Positions 42,561-52,434 of a stretch of DNA of 64,000 nucleotides are shown one piece after another (within the stretch, counting starts at the first letter, position 1; every line of letters starts with the position of its first letter). The translations under genes were made by a program, and so were the position numbers. The stretch covers positions 1-64,000 of the forward strand of contig NZ_JOAP01000004.1 in NCBI RefSeq assembly GCF_000720475.1, written 5' to 3'. Under the pieces are notes generated by a model. It worked only from the letters and a program-made list of their open reading frames with translations, made no database searches and was not told the origin of the DNA. Source of the DNA: Streptomyces aureocirculatus. Its GTDB lineage: Bacteria; Actinomycetota; Actinomycetes; Streptomycetales; Streptomycetaceae.

Positions 42561-42956
42561 ATGCGGATCGGCGAACTCTCGGCGCGGACCGGAGCCAGCG
42601 TCCGCTCGCTGCGCTACTACGAGGAGCAGGGGCTGCTCACCAGCACCCGCAGCGCCGGCGGGCAGCGGCACTACACCGACGACGAGATCGAGCGGGTCGT
42701 CTTCGTCCAGCGCCTGTACGCGGCCGGACTGTCCAGTCGCACCATCGTCGAACTGCTGCCGTGCGTCGACTCCCCCAGCGACGACCATTCCGACGCCGCG
42801 ATGGAGCGCATGCTCCAGGAGCGGGACCGGCTCTCCGACCACATCGAGGAGTTGCAGCGCACCCGCGACGCGCTCGACGTACTCGTGACCGCGGCCCGGG
42901 CCTACCGGGACACCGGCCGGGCGAACTGCGGTGCCGCGGCAACTACGTTCGCCTGA
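42561..42956 (+). CDS. MerR-family regulator (SoxR-like)
   Basis: ATG (MRIGELSARTGASVRSLRYY) seven bases after AGGAG. Then EEQGLLTSTRSAGGQRHYTD, IERVVFVQRLYAAGLSSRTI and a coiled coil (MLQERDRLSDHIEELQRTRD). Cysteines are at LLPCVDSPS and RANCGAAAT; there is no CxxC or SoxR iron-sulphur CxxCxC cluster, so the signal is not obvious. 131 residues, complete. It faces the alkene reductase gene, a common arrangement where the regulator activates the enzyme. Confidence 0.87.
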   Translation: MRIGELSARTGASVRSLRYYEEQGLLTSTRSAGGQRHYTDDEIERVVFVQRLYAAGLSSRTIVELLPCVDSPSDDHSDAAMERMLQERDRLSDHIEELQRTRDALDVLVTAARAYRDTGRANCGAAATTFA

Positions 42957-43069
42957 AGCGTGTCTCACGAAAGCCCGCTTTCGCCGCCGCCCGGGTACTC
43001 GCCGACAGGGGGTGGCGCAGGAGCGCGCAGCGCACACGCCCCCTGTTCACCACTATGCGCCCCGCTCCG

Positions 43070-44651
43070 GAGACAACTGTCTGGCTTCGATCGCCACGGC
43101 CTTCGAGGAGGTGCCGTCCAGACGCGTGGTCGTGCTCGGAAGCCCTGGTTCGGGCAAGAGTGTGCTCGCCGTCTGCTGCACCCTCGACCTTCTCAGGAAG
43201 CGCACGCCCGGCACGGCCGTGCCCGTGATTTGCCCCCTTGGCGGCCTGGGTGGCGCAACACGGTCACGTGCAGCGACGTGCTCACCGGTGCGGAGGTCCG
43301 TGAGCTGCTGCCGCTGGAGTTCGCCGAGCCGAAGTCATATCTGGAGCGCGACGCGTCCCGCGACCCCCAAGAGCTCCTCGACGATCCTCGTTTCAGGACG
43401 ACGGCCGGGATCGAGGAGCACCTCCTCGACGCGTTCGTACCAGCCGCGTTCGGCGACGAAGGTGTCGACTCACGGTGGCGCGCCGCGGACGCCAGGCGCT
43501 GGCCGGCCCGGCTCGCCCGCGAGTTGGAGCGGCGAGAGACCGAACGGCTCGCCTGGTGGGAGCTGTATCTCTGCGTGCCGCGGGCGCTGCCTTCGTCTTC
43601 GACGACAGGCCGTCGCTGGCAGCCAATCTGGTGGCAACCTGGTCGGATTCACCGGTGGGCTGGCCCTGCTCCTGCCCGTGTCGGCGGCGCGAAGGGCGCA
43701 CGACACTGCCCCGGCAGCTCACGGTCTACATGGCGACGGCCGCCGCGGCCACCCTCGGGTACGGTCTCACCGGAGGCTCCGTGCAGTTCGGGCTGCGGTT
43801 CGGCACGGTCACGGACGGATGGGCTTGGGAAGTGGACGCACCAGGAAACACCTGACGGCGTCCGCACCATCGAGTCCTCGACGGAGATCGCCGTCATCCT
43901 GGTGTACCGACACGCAGGCGCCCGGCCCACTGCGTATCCGCACGGGAGCCGTCCGCCGAGCTGCGGCCAGCAGTGCGAGTCGTTCGACACGCGGGTGACC
44001 TTCCGCGTTGCCCAGGGCGACCTGCGCATCCTCGTCGACGGCCACAGCGCGGCCGATGCGGTGGACATGCTGCCGGAACTCCCCGAGCAGTCCCGGACCT
44101 GGCTCGCTCAGAGCGCTGCGCGGCACCCGCTCGACCGGTGCCTGCTCCCGGCGCCATGGGCGGAGTCCTGATCGCGTTGATCGGCGGCCCCGCTTCGGGT
44201 CTCCATCGTGCGCTCAGTACGCCTTCCGATCTCATCCGGGCAGCCAGTCCACAAGTCATCCTGCGCACGGACCGCATGGCGTCGCTGTCCCGGTCCGGAG
44301 TCGTGGCGGTCATGACGGGCGGGGTGTGTGTCCTCCTGGCCTGGGCGTTCGCGTCGCGTCGCGGGGCGGGGCGGGCTGGATCATGTCGCGGCGCAGATGT
44401 GGGTGCCGATGGGCACCGCCGCGCTCGCGCTCACCGCCTGGGGGCAACTGGCCGTTGCCCGTGTCTGGCTGGCCCTGACGAGGCGGTTGCCCTGGCGCAT
44501 CATGACGTTCCTCGACGAGGCGCACCGCAGAGGAGTGCTACGGCGGTCCGGCGCTCACTACGAGTTCCGTCATCTGCGCATGCAGCAGCGGCTCGCCTCG
44601 GCCACCGAGGCGTCGCAGGAAGACCCCCGGGCTACCGCGCCCACGGTATGA
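43070..44651 (+). pseudogene. NACHT-domain NTPase, frameshifted and partly deleted
   Basis: Walker A is intact in VPSRRVVVLGSPGSGKSVLA followed by CTLDLLRKRTPGTAVPVICP. The Walker B region is deleted; after a shift the sense continues DVLTGAEVRELLPLEFAEPK, SYLERDASRDPQELLDDPRF and RWPARLARELERRETERLAW. Membrane-side pieces appear in other frames (LVGFTGGLALLLPVSAARRA; TDRMASLSRSGVVAVMTGGV), and the gene ends IMTFLDEAHRRGVLRRSGAH then YEFRHLRMQQRLA, the normal terminus of large Streptomyces NACHT proteins. At least four frame changes. NACHT NTPases include anti-phage proteins; this one is dead. Confidence 0.8.
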
Positions 44652-45859
44652 CGGCCCATCGCATCCACCCCAGCATGCCGACGTGCATGGCCTGATACGC
44701 CCTGTTGCAGAACTACCGATGAGGCGTCGCGGCATCAGCCCCTTGCACGCTTTCCCGCCCGACATTCGTTAAGACGCGCGCTGCCACGCGCGCCGTCACC
44801 ACCTGCCGAGCCGGCATCGGAAGCTATATGGGAGCGGCCGATCTCGGCAGAGTCGCTGCGTAATGAGCTGCGGATCGGCGGCGGGCCGGGCAGGACAGCC
44901 GGTCGCTCTGTCGCGTGCCGGCCACAACGGTTGAGCTGCCGACGCGAGACCTTGGCCTTCGTGATCCCTATGAGGCCCCGTATAGCGTTCGGCATTCGTG
45001 GCGGTAAAGCTCACAGCATTGGCCCAAAATCGCTGTTCGCGCCGTCCTGATCTGCAAAGTATGCCAGCCGTAGAGACCGTCGGCCTTTCAAGTGCCGCGT
45101 ACGAGGTGTGACCTGTCCGAGGCCCAGAGTCGACGCAGCCCCGAATGGTCGGCGCTGACCTCGATATCAAGACCCGGCAGCGCCCATTCCGTTTCTCTAG
45201 CGGCCGCGAAGTGGACCGTGACGCTTCTCACTAAGGCACAACCCGCAGAGCCGCAGAGCCATCTTACTCAGCAAACAAGTGGCCTCTATCCAATGCCCTC
45301 GCCCGTACGGCAAGCACGTACGTAAAGAGAAAGCAAAACCATTTCATGCTGGCCAAAGCGCGTGGCTTCCCGCATTCGTCCCGCAGGGACGTTCTCGCGT
45401 ACCACAATCCTGTGCGCCATGGCCCCCGCCGGGGTGGCGACTGGCCCGCACACACGGAATTCGCCGTTCAGGCCGAGGCATCGGACCCCGTCGCTGACCA
45501 CGGCAGCACCTGGCAGCCGCCCCTTGGCAACGGTCACCGGTGCCGCCGCCCTCGGCATCGAGTTCGTGCCGGGTTCCCCGCTCAACGTGCTTGTCAGCTT
45601 CATCGGGGCGATGACCGTCTTCACGCGACCCTCTGGTCGCGGTTCCTCCGCCGGGGGCTGCTGGTGCCTGACCACGATCGCCGAGGTCACCGAGCGTGTA
45701 AAGTGACGTGGGTCCCGTGCGCACCCCCGCCGGGTGGCGGGGCTGGCACCGCCACCAGGTGGGGCCCGCCCTGCCTTCTGCTGGACACCGGCTGACCTGC
45801 GCCTTCATCACAATTGACGACTTCTGAGCCCCTGACCACCGCTGACCACGAGGCACCCG
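44652..45859. other. 1.2-kb region without a recognised gene
   Basis: Average GC is a little lower than in the genes around it (44.8-45.3 kb). Short open frames on both strands lack ribosome sites and family signatures. A plus-strand stretch at 45530-45610 (LATVTGAAALGIEFVPG...) has coding-like residues but no start. The last part is the leader of the glycosyltransferase gene. Confidence 0.5.
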
Positions 45860-47992
45860 ATGAAGATCACCTTCCTGCTCTACAACGCGTACGGGATCGG
45901 CGGCACGATCCGCGCGACGACCAACCTCGCCACCGCTCTCGCCGAACGCCACGAGGTGGAGATCGTCTCCTACTACCGCACCGCGGACCGCATGAGCCTT
46001 CCCGTCGGCCCCCGCGTGCGCGTGCACGACCTCGTGGACCTGCGGCCCACCGCCCAGCACTATGCCGGCGACGAAAACGACCAACACCTCCTCGGCACGG
46101 TCTGCCCGCACGACGCCCCGTACACGAGCAAGACACCGCCGAGCCGGCTCGGCGAGCAGCGGCTCGCCGACTTTCTGCGCTCCACCGACAGCGACGCCGT
46201 CATCGCCACCCGCCCCTACCTGGTCTGCTTCCTGGCCGACCACGCTCGCCCCGACTCCTACCTGCGCATCGGCCAGGAACACCTCACCCACGCCTTCCAC
46301 CGCGAAAAGCTGCGCAGCGACCAGGACACCGCCATCGCCAAGCTCGACGCCTTCGTCACCGTCTCCGAAGGAGACGCACGCGCCTACCGGGACGCCCTGC
46401 CCGACGCCCCGGCCCGGCTCACCCACATCCCCAACTGCTGCCCTGCGCCCGAAGCCGAGGCCTCCACCGGCGCCTCCCGCACCGTCGTCGCCGCGGGCCG
46501 CCTCATCCCCGTCAAGCGCTACGACCGCCTCGTCACCGCCTTCGCCAAGGTCGCCGCCCAGCACCCCGACTGGACCCTGCGCATCTACGGGCGCGGCCGG
46601 GAACGCGCGAAGCTCCACCGCCGCATCGACGAACTCGGCCTGCACGGCCGCGTGCTGCTCATGGGCCCCCACACCCCCATCGACACCGAGTGGGCCAAGG
46701 GCGCCATCGCCGCCGTCTCCAGCTCCACCGAGTCGTTCGGCATGACCATCGTCGAGGCGATGCTCCTGGGCGTCCCGGTCGTTTCCACCGACTGCGACTA
46801 CGGCCCCCGAGAGATCATCACCCACGGCGTGGACGGCCTCCTCGTCCCCACCCAGGGGTCGGTCGAGGACAACATGGCCGACGCCCTGTGCCGCCTCATC
46901 GAGAACGACACCGAACGCCTCCGCATGGCCGAGGCAGCCCGCCACGCCGCCCGCCGCTACCTCCCCGACCACATCGCCCGCCAGTACGAGGCACTCATCG
47001 CCGATCTGCGCCCGCACCTCACCACCAGTGCCACCCCGCCGCCGCGCCCCCGCACCGAGCACACTGCCCTCCCGCTGCGCCGGCGGGCGGGAGTCCTCGC
47101 CGAGCGGCTCGGTGTCGCCGCCCTGCTCGGCAAGTCCCTGCCCCCCACCACGGTCGACTGTCGCGTCACCACGGACGGCTCGCTGCTCTTCCGCACCCCG
47201 ACCCGCGATCTCCCGCACGGACCCTGGCAGTTGGTACTGCGACCTCGCGACGAGACGCTCGGCGCGGAGATACGTCTCCCCTTCCGCCACGGCCCCACCC
47301 CCGAGAGCGCCGCCGACACCGACACCGCCACGACACCGCGCCTCCACCGCAGCGGCCGCCCACTGGCCGAAGGCCGCTGGGACGTCCACCTCCAGCAAGG
47401 CACCGACGGCCGCATCCGACGCGTCCACGCCGGCCTGGTGGAAACCAGCCGCCTCCTCGGCTCCCCCGTACCGCACCCGTCCGGAGCGGGCTCAGCCGGC
47501 GTCATCCCGTACGTCACCGAGAGTGGCTACCTGGCGCTGCGCGCCTGGCACCGCCCCCAGCACGCCGAACTCCGCACCGTCACCACCACCCCGGACGGCA
47601 TCGCAGTCGAAGGCACCCTGCACGGCACCCACGTCCGCGCCCACGACTACCAGCTCACGGCCCGCCTACGCGGCAGCAACGACCTCTGCGTCCACACCCG
47701 TTGTCACACCGACGAAACCGACGCCTTCCGCGCCGACCTGCCCCTGCACCTCCTGGCCGAGCACCACCGCGGCCGCAACGCGGTATGGGACATCCAGCTC
47801 ACCCCGTACGACACGCCGGGCCCCGGCGTCCGGCCCGCCCGTCTCTCCGGCGACAGCGCGACGCACCCAGGCATCGACATCTTCCCCACCGCCCGGCACG
47901 CGGTCCCCGGCGGAGTCCTGACGGTCCAGCCTTACCTCACTGTGAACAACAACCTCGCACTGAAGGCAGCATTCAAGAGGCAGACAACCTGA
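45860..47992 (+). CDS. two-domain glycosyltransferase, family 4 plus C-terminal domain
   Basis: Transfers a nucleotide-sugar residue, probably to an envelope polymer. ATG (MKITFLLYNAYGIGGTIRAT) has the donor-side G-G-T loop of GT4 enzymes. Other GT4 elements: VAAGRLIPVKRYDRLVTAFA, TLRIYGRGRERAKLHRRIDE, VSSSTESFGMTIVEAMLLGV and PVVSTDCDYGPREII (E-x7-E). The GT-B fold ends near residue 385. Residues 410-710 form a second beta-rich domain (QLVLRPRDETLGAEIRLPFR, GYLALRAWHRPQHAELRTVT) of the type found in teichoic-acid-like polymerases of actinomycetes; its role is unknown. No export or polymerase gene is adjacent. Confidence 0.87.
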   Translation: MKITFLLYNAYGIGGTIRATTNLATALAERHEVEIVSYYRTADRMSLPVGPRVRVHDLVDLRPTAQHYAGDENDQHLLGTVCPHDAPYTSKTPPSRLGEQRLADFLRSTDSDAVIATRPYLVCFLADHARPDSYLRIGQEHLTHAFHREKLRSDQDTAIAKLDAFVTVSEGDARAYRDALPDAPARLTHIPNCCPAPEAEASTGASRTVVAAGRLIPVKRYDRLVTAFAKVAAQHPDWTLRIYGRGRERAKLHRRIDELGLHGRVLLMGPHTPIDTEWAKGAIAAVSSSTESFGMTIVEAMLLGVPVVSTDCDYGPREIITHGVDGLLVPTQGSVEDNMADALCRLIENDTERLRMAEAARHAARRYLPDHIARQYEALIADLRPHLTTSATPPPRPRTEHTALPLRRRAGVLAERLGVAALLGKSLPPTTVDCRVTTDGSLLFRTPTRDLPHGPWQLVLRPRDETLGAEIRLPFRHGPTPESAADTDTATTPRLHRSGRPLAEGRWDVHLQQGTDGRIRRVHAGLVETSRLLGSPVPHPSGAGSAGVIPYVTESGYLALRAWHRPQHAELRTVTTTPDGIAVEGTLHGTHVRAHDYQLTARLRGSNDLCVHTRCHTDETDAFRADLPLHLLAEHHRGRNAVWDIQLTPYDTPGPGVRPARLSGDSATHPGIDIFPTARHAVPGGVLTVQPYLTVNNNLALKAAFKRQTT

Positions 47993-48004
47993 ACAACCCT
48001 GATC

Positions 48005-48820
48005 TCACGGTCCGAGCCCCACACCCTCGAGGCCCGCGGCCTGCGGCTGCTGCACGCGGCGCAAAGAGGCAGGCGTACGCCCGGTGAAGTCCCGCGCCGT
48101 ACGCGTGAGGTGAGCCTGGTCGGCGAAGCCTGCGGTGGCTGCGGCCAGGGCAGCGGTCGAATCCGGCAGGTCGGCGATCGCGGTGCGGAGCCGCCCCCAT
48201 TTGCGCAGGCGGGTCAGCGCGATGCCCACGTCCTGCCGGACCAGGGCGCGCAGCCGTGAGGGCGACAAGCCGACCTCGTTGGCGATGGAGGCGATGGCGG
48301 CGGTGGCAGCGAGGGAGGCGGTGGGCAGGGCCGGAGCGTGCAGCGTGCACAGGTGGACGGCGTGGGCGACTCTCGGATCGAGTGGGGCCGGGTGCCCGGC
48401 GAGTGCCCGCAACTCGGTGTATCCGGCGGCCAGATCCACACCGATGTCGGGGCCGTCGGAATCGGTGGTGCCGAGCGCGGCGAGCAGGCGGCGGACCTGG
48501 CCGGCATCGAGCCGTATCGGCTCCGGGCAGGAGGGCAGCAGCCAGGAGTCGACGAACAGGGCGATGTACGGCGAGGTCGCCGCACAGGCGTGGGTCAGTT
48601 GGGGCGGAACGACCAGCCCGGGCGCCGCCACCAGGGGCCGCCCCGGCTGGAGGAGTCGGGCGTGGCCGCCGATCGGCAGCACGGCTTTCCACGCGGGCAG
48701 TTGGTGTTGGGCGACGCGGAACGGGCGGGACTCGGCGAACATCGTCGCCTCGGTGCCGGAGGCGAAGACGACGCGGCGATCGTTTTGTTCAAGTGCCCAG
48801 GCACGAGGTGAATGGATCAT
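48005..48820 (-). CDS. AraC-family transcriptional regulator
   Basis: ATG (MIHSPRAWALEQNDRRVVFA) without a strong ribosome site; an in-frame GTG four codons upstream is possible. The N-terminal cupin-like half is RPFRVAQHQLPAWKAVLPIG and PLVAAPGLVVPPQLTHACAA; the two helix-turn-helix units are SIANEVGLSPSRLRALVRQD and GFADQAHLTRTARDFTGRTP then ASLRRVQ. 271 residues. Its end comes 12 bases from the glycosyltransferase stop (convergent). Divergent from an FAD oxidoreductase, a frequent regulator-enzyme pairing. Confidence 0.88.
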   Translation of the reverse strand: MIHSPRAWALEQNDRRVVFASGTEATMFAESRPFRVAQHQLPAWKAVLPIGGHARLLQPGRPLVAAPGLVVPPQLTHACAATSPYIALFVDSWLLPSCPEPIRLDAGQVRRLLAALGTTDSDGPDIGVDLAAGYTELRALAGHPAPLDPRVAHAVHLCTLHAPALPTASLAATAAIASIANEVGLSPSRLRALVRQDVGIALTRLRKWGRLRTAIADLPDSTAALAAATAGFADQAHLTRTARDFTGRTPASLRRVQQPQAAGLEGVGLGP

Positions 48821-48907
48821 CGTGCCACGCACGCTATCGCTGCTGACGGAGACTGGTTGTCCGAGGTGGCGGTGCAGGCCACCGCAGTTCAGAGAGGAAG
48901 TCATGCC

Positions 48908-50053
48908 ATGAGCCATCGCATCGTCGTCGTGGGCGCCGGTTACGCCGGTCTGCCGGCGGCCGAGCGCCTCGCTCACAAGCTGCGCCACAGCGATGTCACC
49001 GTCACCCTGGTCAATGCCTCTGACCAGTTCGTGGAACGGGTCCGGCTCCATCAACTGGCCGCCGGGCAGCGATGGGCGGCGCCGTCGTTGCGGCAACAGC
49101 TCAGCGGTACACCGGTCCAACTCGTCGTCGGGCGTGTGACCGCGATCGACACCGCCGGCCGGACCGTGCGCATGGACGTCGCGCCCGGAGCGATCGGCTA
49201 CGACACCCTGGTGTACGCGGTGGGCAGCGAGGCGCGGCTCGACGATGTTCCCGGGGTGGCCGAGCACGCCTACACTGTCGCCGGTCTGGAGCAGGCGACG
49301 CGGCTGCGGTACCGGATCGCCGAGATTGCGTCCGGCGGCACTGTCGCGGTGGTCGGCGGCGGTCTTACCGGCTTGGAGACCGCCTCCGAACTGGCCGAGA
49401 GCTATCCCGAGCTGCGAGTCCGGCTGCTGACCGGTGGCGATGACGTCGGTGCCGGGCTCGTACCGCGGGCCCGGACCCACCTGCGGCGCGCTCTGGACCG
49501 GCTGGGCGTCTCGGTTCACCCGGGGGTCGTTGTCGCGGCGGTGCGCAAGGACGGCTTGGACACCCGCGACGGCGCGTCGTTCGCCGCTGACGCCGTGGTG
49601 TGGGCCACCGGGTTCCGTGCGCCGGAGCCGGCCCGCGCGGCGGGGTTCGCCACGGATGAGAACGGGCGGATGCTCGTCGACGCCACCCTGCGCTCGGTCT
49701 CTCACCCCGAGGTGTACGCCGTCGGCGACGCGGCTGCCGGGATGTCGGTGAGCGGGACACCGAGCCGCATGTCCTGCCAGGCGGCCCTGCCCATGGGCCG
49801 GGGCGTGGCCGATGTCGTCGCGGCTCGCCTGACGGGCCGGGAACCCGGGCCTGTTCGTATCGGGTACGTCTTCACCAACATCAGCCTTGGCCGGCGTGAC
49901 GGTGTCGTCCAGTTCACCCACGCCGACGACCGTCCGCGCAGATTCGTCCTGACAGGGCGCGCCGCGGCGGCTTTCAAGGAGATTGTCGTGCGCAGCACGG
50001 TACGTTCCGGGCGGCGCGGCGAGCCGCTGCTCGATGCGGTACACACCCCATAG
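48908..50053 (+). CDS. NADH dehydrogenase-like FAD-dependent oxidoreductase
   Basis: Two-dinucleotide-binding flavoprotein resembling NDH-2 and AIF. ATG (MSHRIVVVGAGYAGLPAAER) after AGAGAGGAAGTC. FAD motif IVVVGAGYAGLPAAE; NAD motif VAVVGGGLTGLETASELAES; FAD-2 signature VSHPEVYAVGDAAAG. Other parts: YDTLVYAVGSEA, ADAVVWATGFRAPEPARAAG. 381 residues, slightly shorter than typical NDH-2, and no C-terminal membrane helix, so probably soluble. Divergent AraC regulator likely controls it. Confidence 0.88.
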   Translation: MSHRIVVVGAGYAGLPAAERLAHKLRHSDVTVTLVNASDQFVERVRLHQLAAGQRWAAPSLRQQLSGTPVQLVVGRVTAIDTAGRTVRMDVAPGAIGYDTLVYAVGSEARLDDVPGVAEHAYTVAGLEQATRLRYRIAEIASGGTVAVVGGGLTGLETASELAESYPELRVRLLTGGDDVGAGLVPRARTHLRRALDRLGVSVHPGVVVAAVRKDGLDTRDGASFAADAVVWATGFRAPEPARAAGFATDENGRMLVDATLRSVSHPEVYAVGDAAAGMSVSGTPSRMSCQAALPMGRGVADVVAARLTGREPGPVRIGYVFTNISLGRRDGVVQFTHADDRPRRFVLTGRAAAAFKEIVVRSTVRSGRRGEPLLDAVHTP

Positions 50054-50171
50054 GTTCCTCGGCCGACGCCCCGTCTCCGGCCCGGCTTCGCGTGCAGCTC
50101 CGGAGGACAGAGCCGTCGCCCACGCGTCGTGAGCGCGCTCCCTGTGCCGTGAGCGGAAACCCGGCGGGGCC

Positions 50172-51512
50172 TCAGGGGCTGGGGTCCGCCGGTTCCGTGC
50201 CGTCCAGGAGGTCTCCCAGCGCGGCCCTCCCCCGGCGCGGGTCCTGCCGCCAGAACTGCCACGCGGGGTGCCCGGTGAGCACCGCCGCCAGGGCCTCCTC
50301 CACATCGATCACCTCGCGGCCCACCGTTTCGCGAAGGATCACGACGGCGGCCACCAGGCCGTCCCTGCCGCTCCCGGCCAGATACCCGAGCGCCCGCGCC
50401 GGGTCCGGAGCCCCGCCCGCGCGGCTCTCCTCGATCAGTGGGTGAAGCCAGCGCACCGTGCGCGCGTAGGCGCTCCCACCGGGCCTGATCACCTCTGTGA
50501 GCAGCGGCGCCAGTGCACGGGCGAGCCGGTCCTCGTACGGCGCGGGCCCGCCGGTCACCCAGGGATACTCCGCCTCGAAGTGCTCCCACTCGTCCGCCAC
50601 GCACATCCTGGCCATCCAGTCGGAGTCCGGAGGCCGCAGCCCGTCCTCGCCTCCGTGTACGAAGGCGGCCCGTACCGTCGCGTAGTCGGGCGGGGTGTGT
50701 TCGGCGAGCAGGACCGCGTCGTAGAGGTCCTTGCCCTGGGGGTGCGTGTCGGTGGTCAGCCATAGCAGTTTCCACGCCAGGGACAGTTGCGGGGACACCG
50801 CGAGTACGCGACAGCCCGGACCGTCGCCGAGCGGACCGAGCGCGGTGCGTCGGCCGGGCGTGGGCAGCGTCTCGTTGAAGACGACGTCGAGTTGGACCGT
50901 GCCGCCCGCCGTGCCCGCCGCCGTCCAAGGCAGCAGCATGCGGCGGCCCGGCACCCGGTCGTAGGTCCAGATGTCCTCCGTGACCGCCCCGGTGCCGTCG
51001 ATGTGAACCGGGCCCTCCGCGGATGCGGCCTCGGCGTCTCGGGCGATGTCGTCGAACAGCGTCACCGTACGTGGATCGTCCATCGCCAGGTCCTTCGGTA
51101 CGACGACGAAGTCGAGGTCGCCCGGGTCGCGGGCCGCGTCTCCGCACCAGTGGGCCAGGAGCACGCTGCCGCGCAGGACCAGATGGTCGCCCCAGGGGCC
51201 GTCGGCGATCGCGGCGAGCACGGTGTCGAGGGCGCTGTGGCGGGCGCGGCGCCAGCCACGCGCGGACTCCTCGTCGGGGAAGCGGGGTTCGCCCGCGCGG
51301 TAGGCGTTGGAGTACTGCTTCAGGGCGGGCTCGAAGACCAGGGGCTGGGCCATGCCGTGCGGGGCGGGCAGCAGGGTGCGCGGCAGGCTCTGCCGGTGCC
51401 GTACGTCCTCGCCGGGCTCGGTGTGCGGCACATCGCGGCGGACGGCCCACAGCCGCGTCCAGGGGGCTTCGTCCGGGGGCGGTGGTGGTGATGATCCGCT
51501 CGGAGTGGTCAT
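50172..51512 (-). CDS. AbiEii-like nucleotidyltransferase
   Basis: Family of the toxin of AbiE abortive-infection systems, DNA polymerase beta-type nucleotidyltransferases. ATG overlaps the upstream gene by 4 bases (ATGA). Core: HLVLRGSVLLAHWCGDAARD then GDLDFVVVP (GS...D-x-D motif), a later WKLLWLTTD and QGKDLYDAVLLAE, the KDLYDL-type motif of AbiEii. The preceding 100 residues and the C-terminal half (DRLARALAPLLTEVIRPGG, VAAVVILRETVGREVIDVEE) are extra, so at 446 residues it is longer than AbiEii (about 300). No AbiEi antitoxin is beside it; the partner is a different protein. Confidence 0.75.
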   Translation of the reverse strand: MTTPSGSSPPPPPDEAPWTRLWAVRRDVPHTEPGEDVRHRQSLPRTLLPAPHGMAQPLVFEPALKQYSNAYRAGEPRFPDEESARGWRRARHSALDTVLAAIADGPWGDHLVLRGSVLLAHWCGDAARDPGDLDFVVVPKDLAMDDPRTVTLFDDIARDAEAASAEGPVHIDGTGAVTEDIWTYDRVPGRRMLLPWTAAGTAGGTVQLDVVFNETLPTPGRRTALGPLGDGPGCRVLAVSPQLSLAWKLLWLTTDTHPQGKDLYDAVLLAEHTPPDYATVRAAFVHGGEDGLRPPDSDWMARMCVADEWEHFEAEYPWVTGGPAPYEDRLARALAPLLTEVIRPGGSAYARTVRWLHPLIEESRAGGAPDPARALGYLAGSGRDGLVAAVVILRETVGREVIDVEEALAAVLTGHPAWQFWRQDPRRGRAALGDLLDGTEPADPSP

Positions 51513-52246
51513 GACGCGGTCTCCAGGTCCATCCAGCCGTCGTCGAGGCTGAGGTTGGTGTCGTACAGGACGTATTCGCGTTCCACTTCGAGGATGTGGG
51601 CATCCGCCAGATCCGCGAGCAGAGCCGCCAGCAGGTCCGTCGCGGTCGCCCGGCCCACTCCATGGCACCGCTGCGTGACGAACCGTTCTTCCCTGCCGTC
51701 GGCTCGCGTACGCCGTGCGTTCCACGACAGGTGTGCGCGATGCGGGGCGACAAGGGCCGCCAGCGCGCCGCGGTCGTGACCGGCCGGCAGGCGCAGTTTC
51801 ACGTGGTGTTCGAAGTAGGGGCCGCTGCCCGCTCGTGCTGCCTCCGCGTCGTGGCGTGGCACCCCAGCCGCCCAGGGCGCCGCCTCTACCTTGACGCGTA
51901 CCGCGCGGAACTCCGCCCGCGCGAGGTCGTCCACGACCCGCCCGGAGGCATCGAGCTGGGCGGTCAGGCCACCGGTGCCGCGCAGGTTCACCATGGGCTG
52001 CGACCGCGTCGTTCCGCGGGCGAGGACGATGTGCGTGAACCCCAGGCCCCGTGCGTGCGCCCAGCGCGCCAGTGGGCCGACGCCGCTTTCGGGGCTCTCC
52101 ACGGTGATGTGGGTCTCCAGCGCGCCGTGGATGTCCGGGACGTCGAGTCCGCCCGGGACATCGAGCCCATCCGGGGCATCGATTCCGCGTGGGAGCGCGC
52201 GGACACCTCGCGGGGTCCGATCACATGGGTCTGGCTGAGGGTGCAT
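51509..52246 (-). CDS. hypothetical protein coupled to the AbiEii-like nucleotidyltransferase
   Basis: Core from about residue 37: DIHGALETHITVESPESGVG, ARWAHARGLGFTHIVLARGT, TRSQPMVNLRGTGGL, RAEFRAVRVKVEAAPWAAGV, YFEHHVKLRLPAGHDRGALA, SWNARRTRADGREERFVTQR and ILEVEREYVLYDTNLSLDDG. I have seen this pattern in Streptomyces hypothetical proteins paired with the same nucleotidyltransferase, but know no function. The N-terminus carries a GLDVPGGLDVP repeat. I chose the ATG (MHPQPDP) over a GTG 16 codons upstream; neither has a strong ribosome site, and a start closer to the core is possible. Confidence 0.65.
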   Translation of the reverse strand: MHPQPDPCDRTPRGVRALPRGIDAPDGLDVPGGLDVPDIHGALETHITVESPESGVGPLARWAHARGLGFTHIVLARGTTRSQPMVNLRGTGGLTAQLDASGRVVDDLARAEFRAVRVKVEAAPWAAGVPRHDAEAARAGSGPYFEHHVKLRLPAGHDRGALAALVAPHRAHLSWNARRTRADGREERFVTQRCHGVGRATATDLLAALLADLADAHILEVEREYVLYDTNLSLDDGWMDLETAS

Positions 52247-52434
52247 GCCGGGCAGCCTTGCAGGCCGGGCACCTGCAGATCTCGGCAGGGCCACCCCGAT
52301 GGCACGTGACCCGGCTCGGCATCCCGGTTTGCACGCCCCGTCTGCCTCGGTGTCCCTCCTTCTCTGAGATCCCCCATCGCGGGGTGAGTTCGGATCCGGC
52401 GACCGCTACAGCCGACGCCCGAGCCAGGCCCTTT

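Noticed and set aside
45362..45706. 114-codon plus-strand frame in the gene-poor region
   Set aside because: No ribosome site and no recognisable family, although VTGAAALGIEFVPG looks protein-like.
45344..47476. 710-codon minus-strand frame
   Set aside because: Antisense shadow of the glycosyltransferase gene.
45814..48087. Long plus-strand frame rich in Arg, His and Pro
   Set aside because: Out-of-frame reading of the glycosyltransferase gene.
48821..50305. Upstream extension of the AraC frame across the divergent oxidoreductase
   Set aside because: It runs antisense through a well-supported flavoprotein gene; the AraC domain starts at the ATG at 48820.
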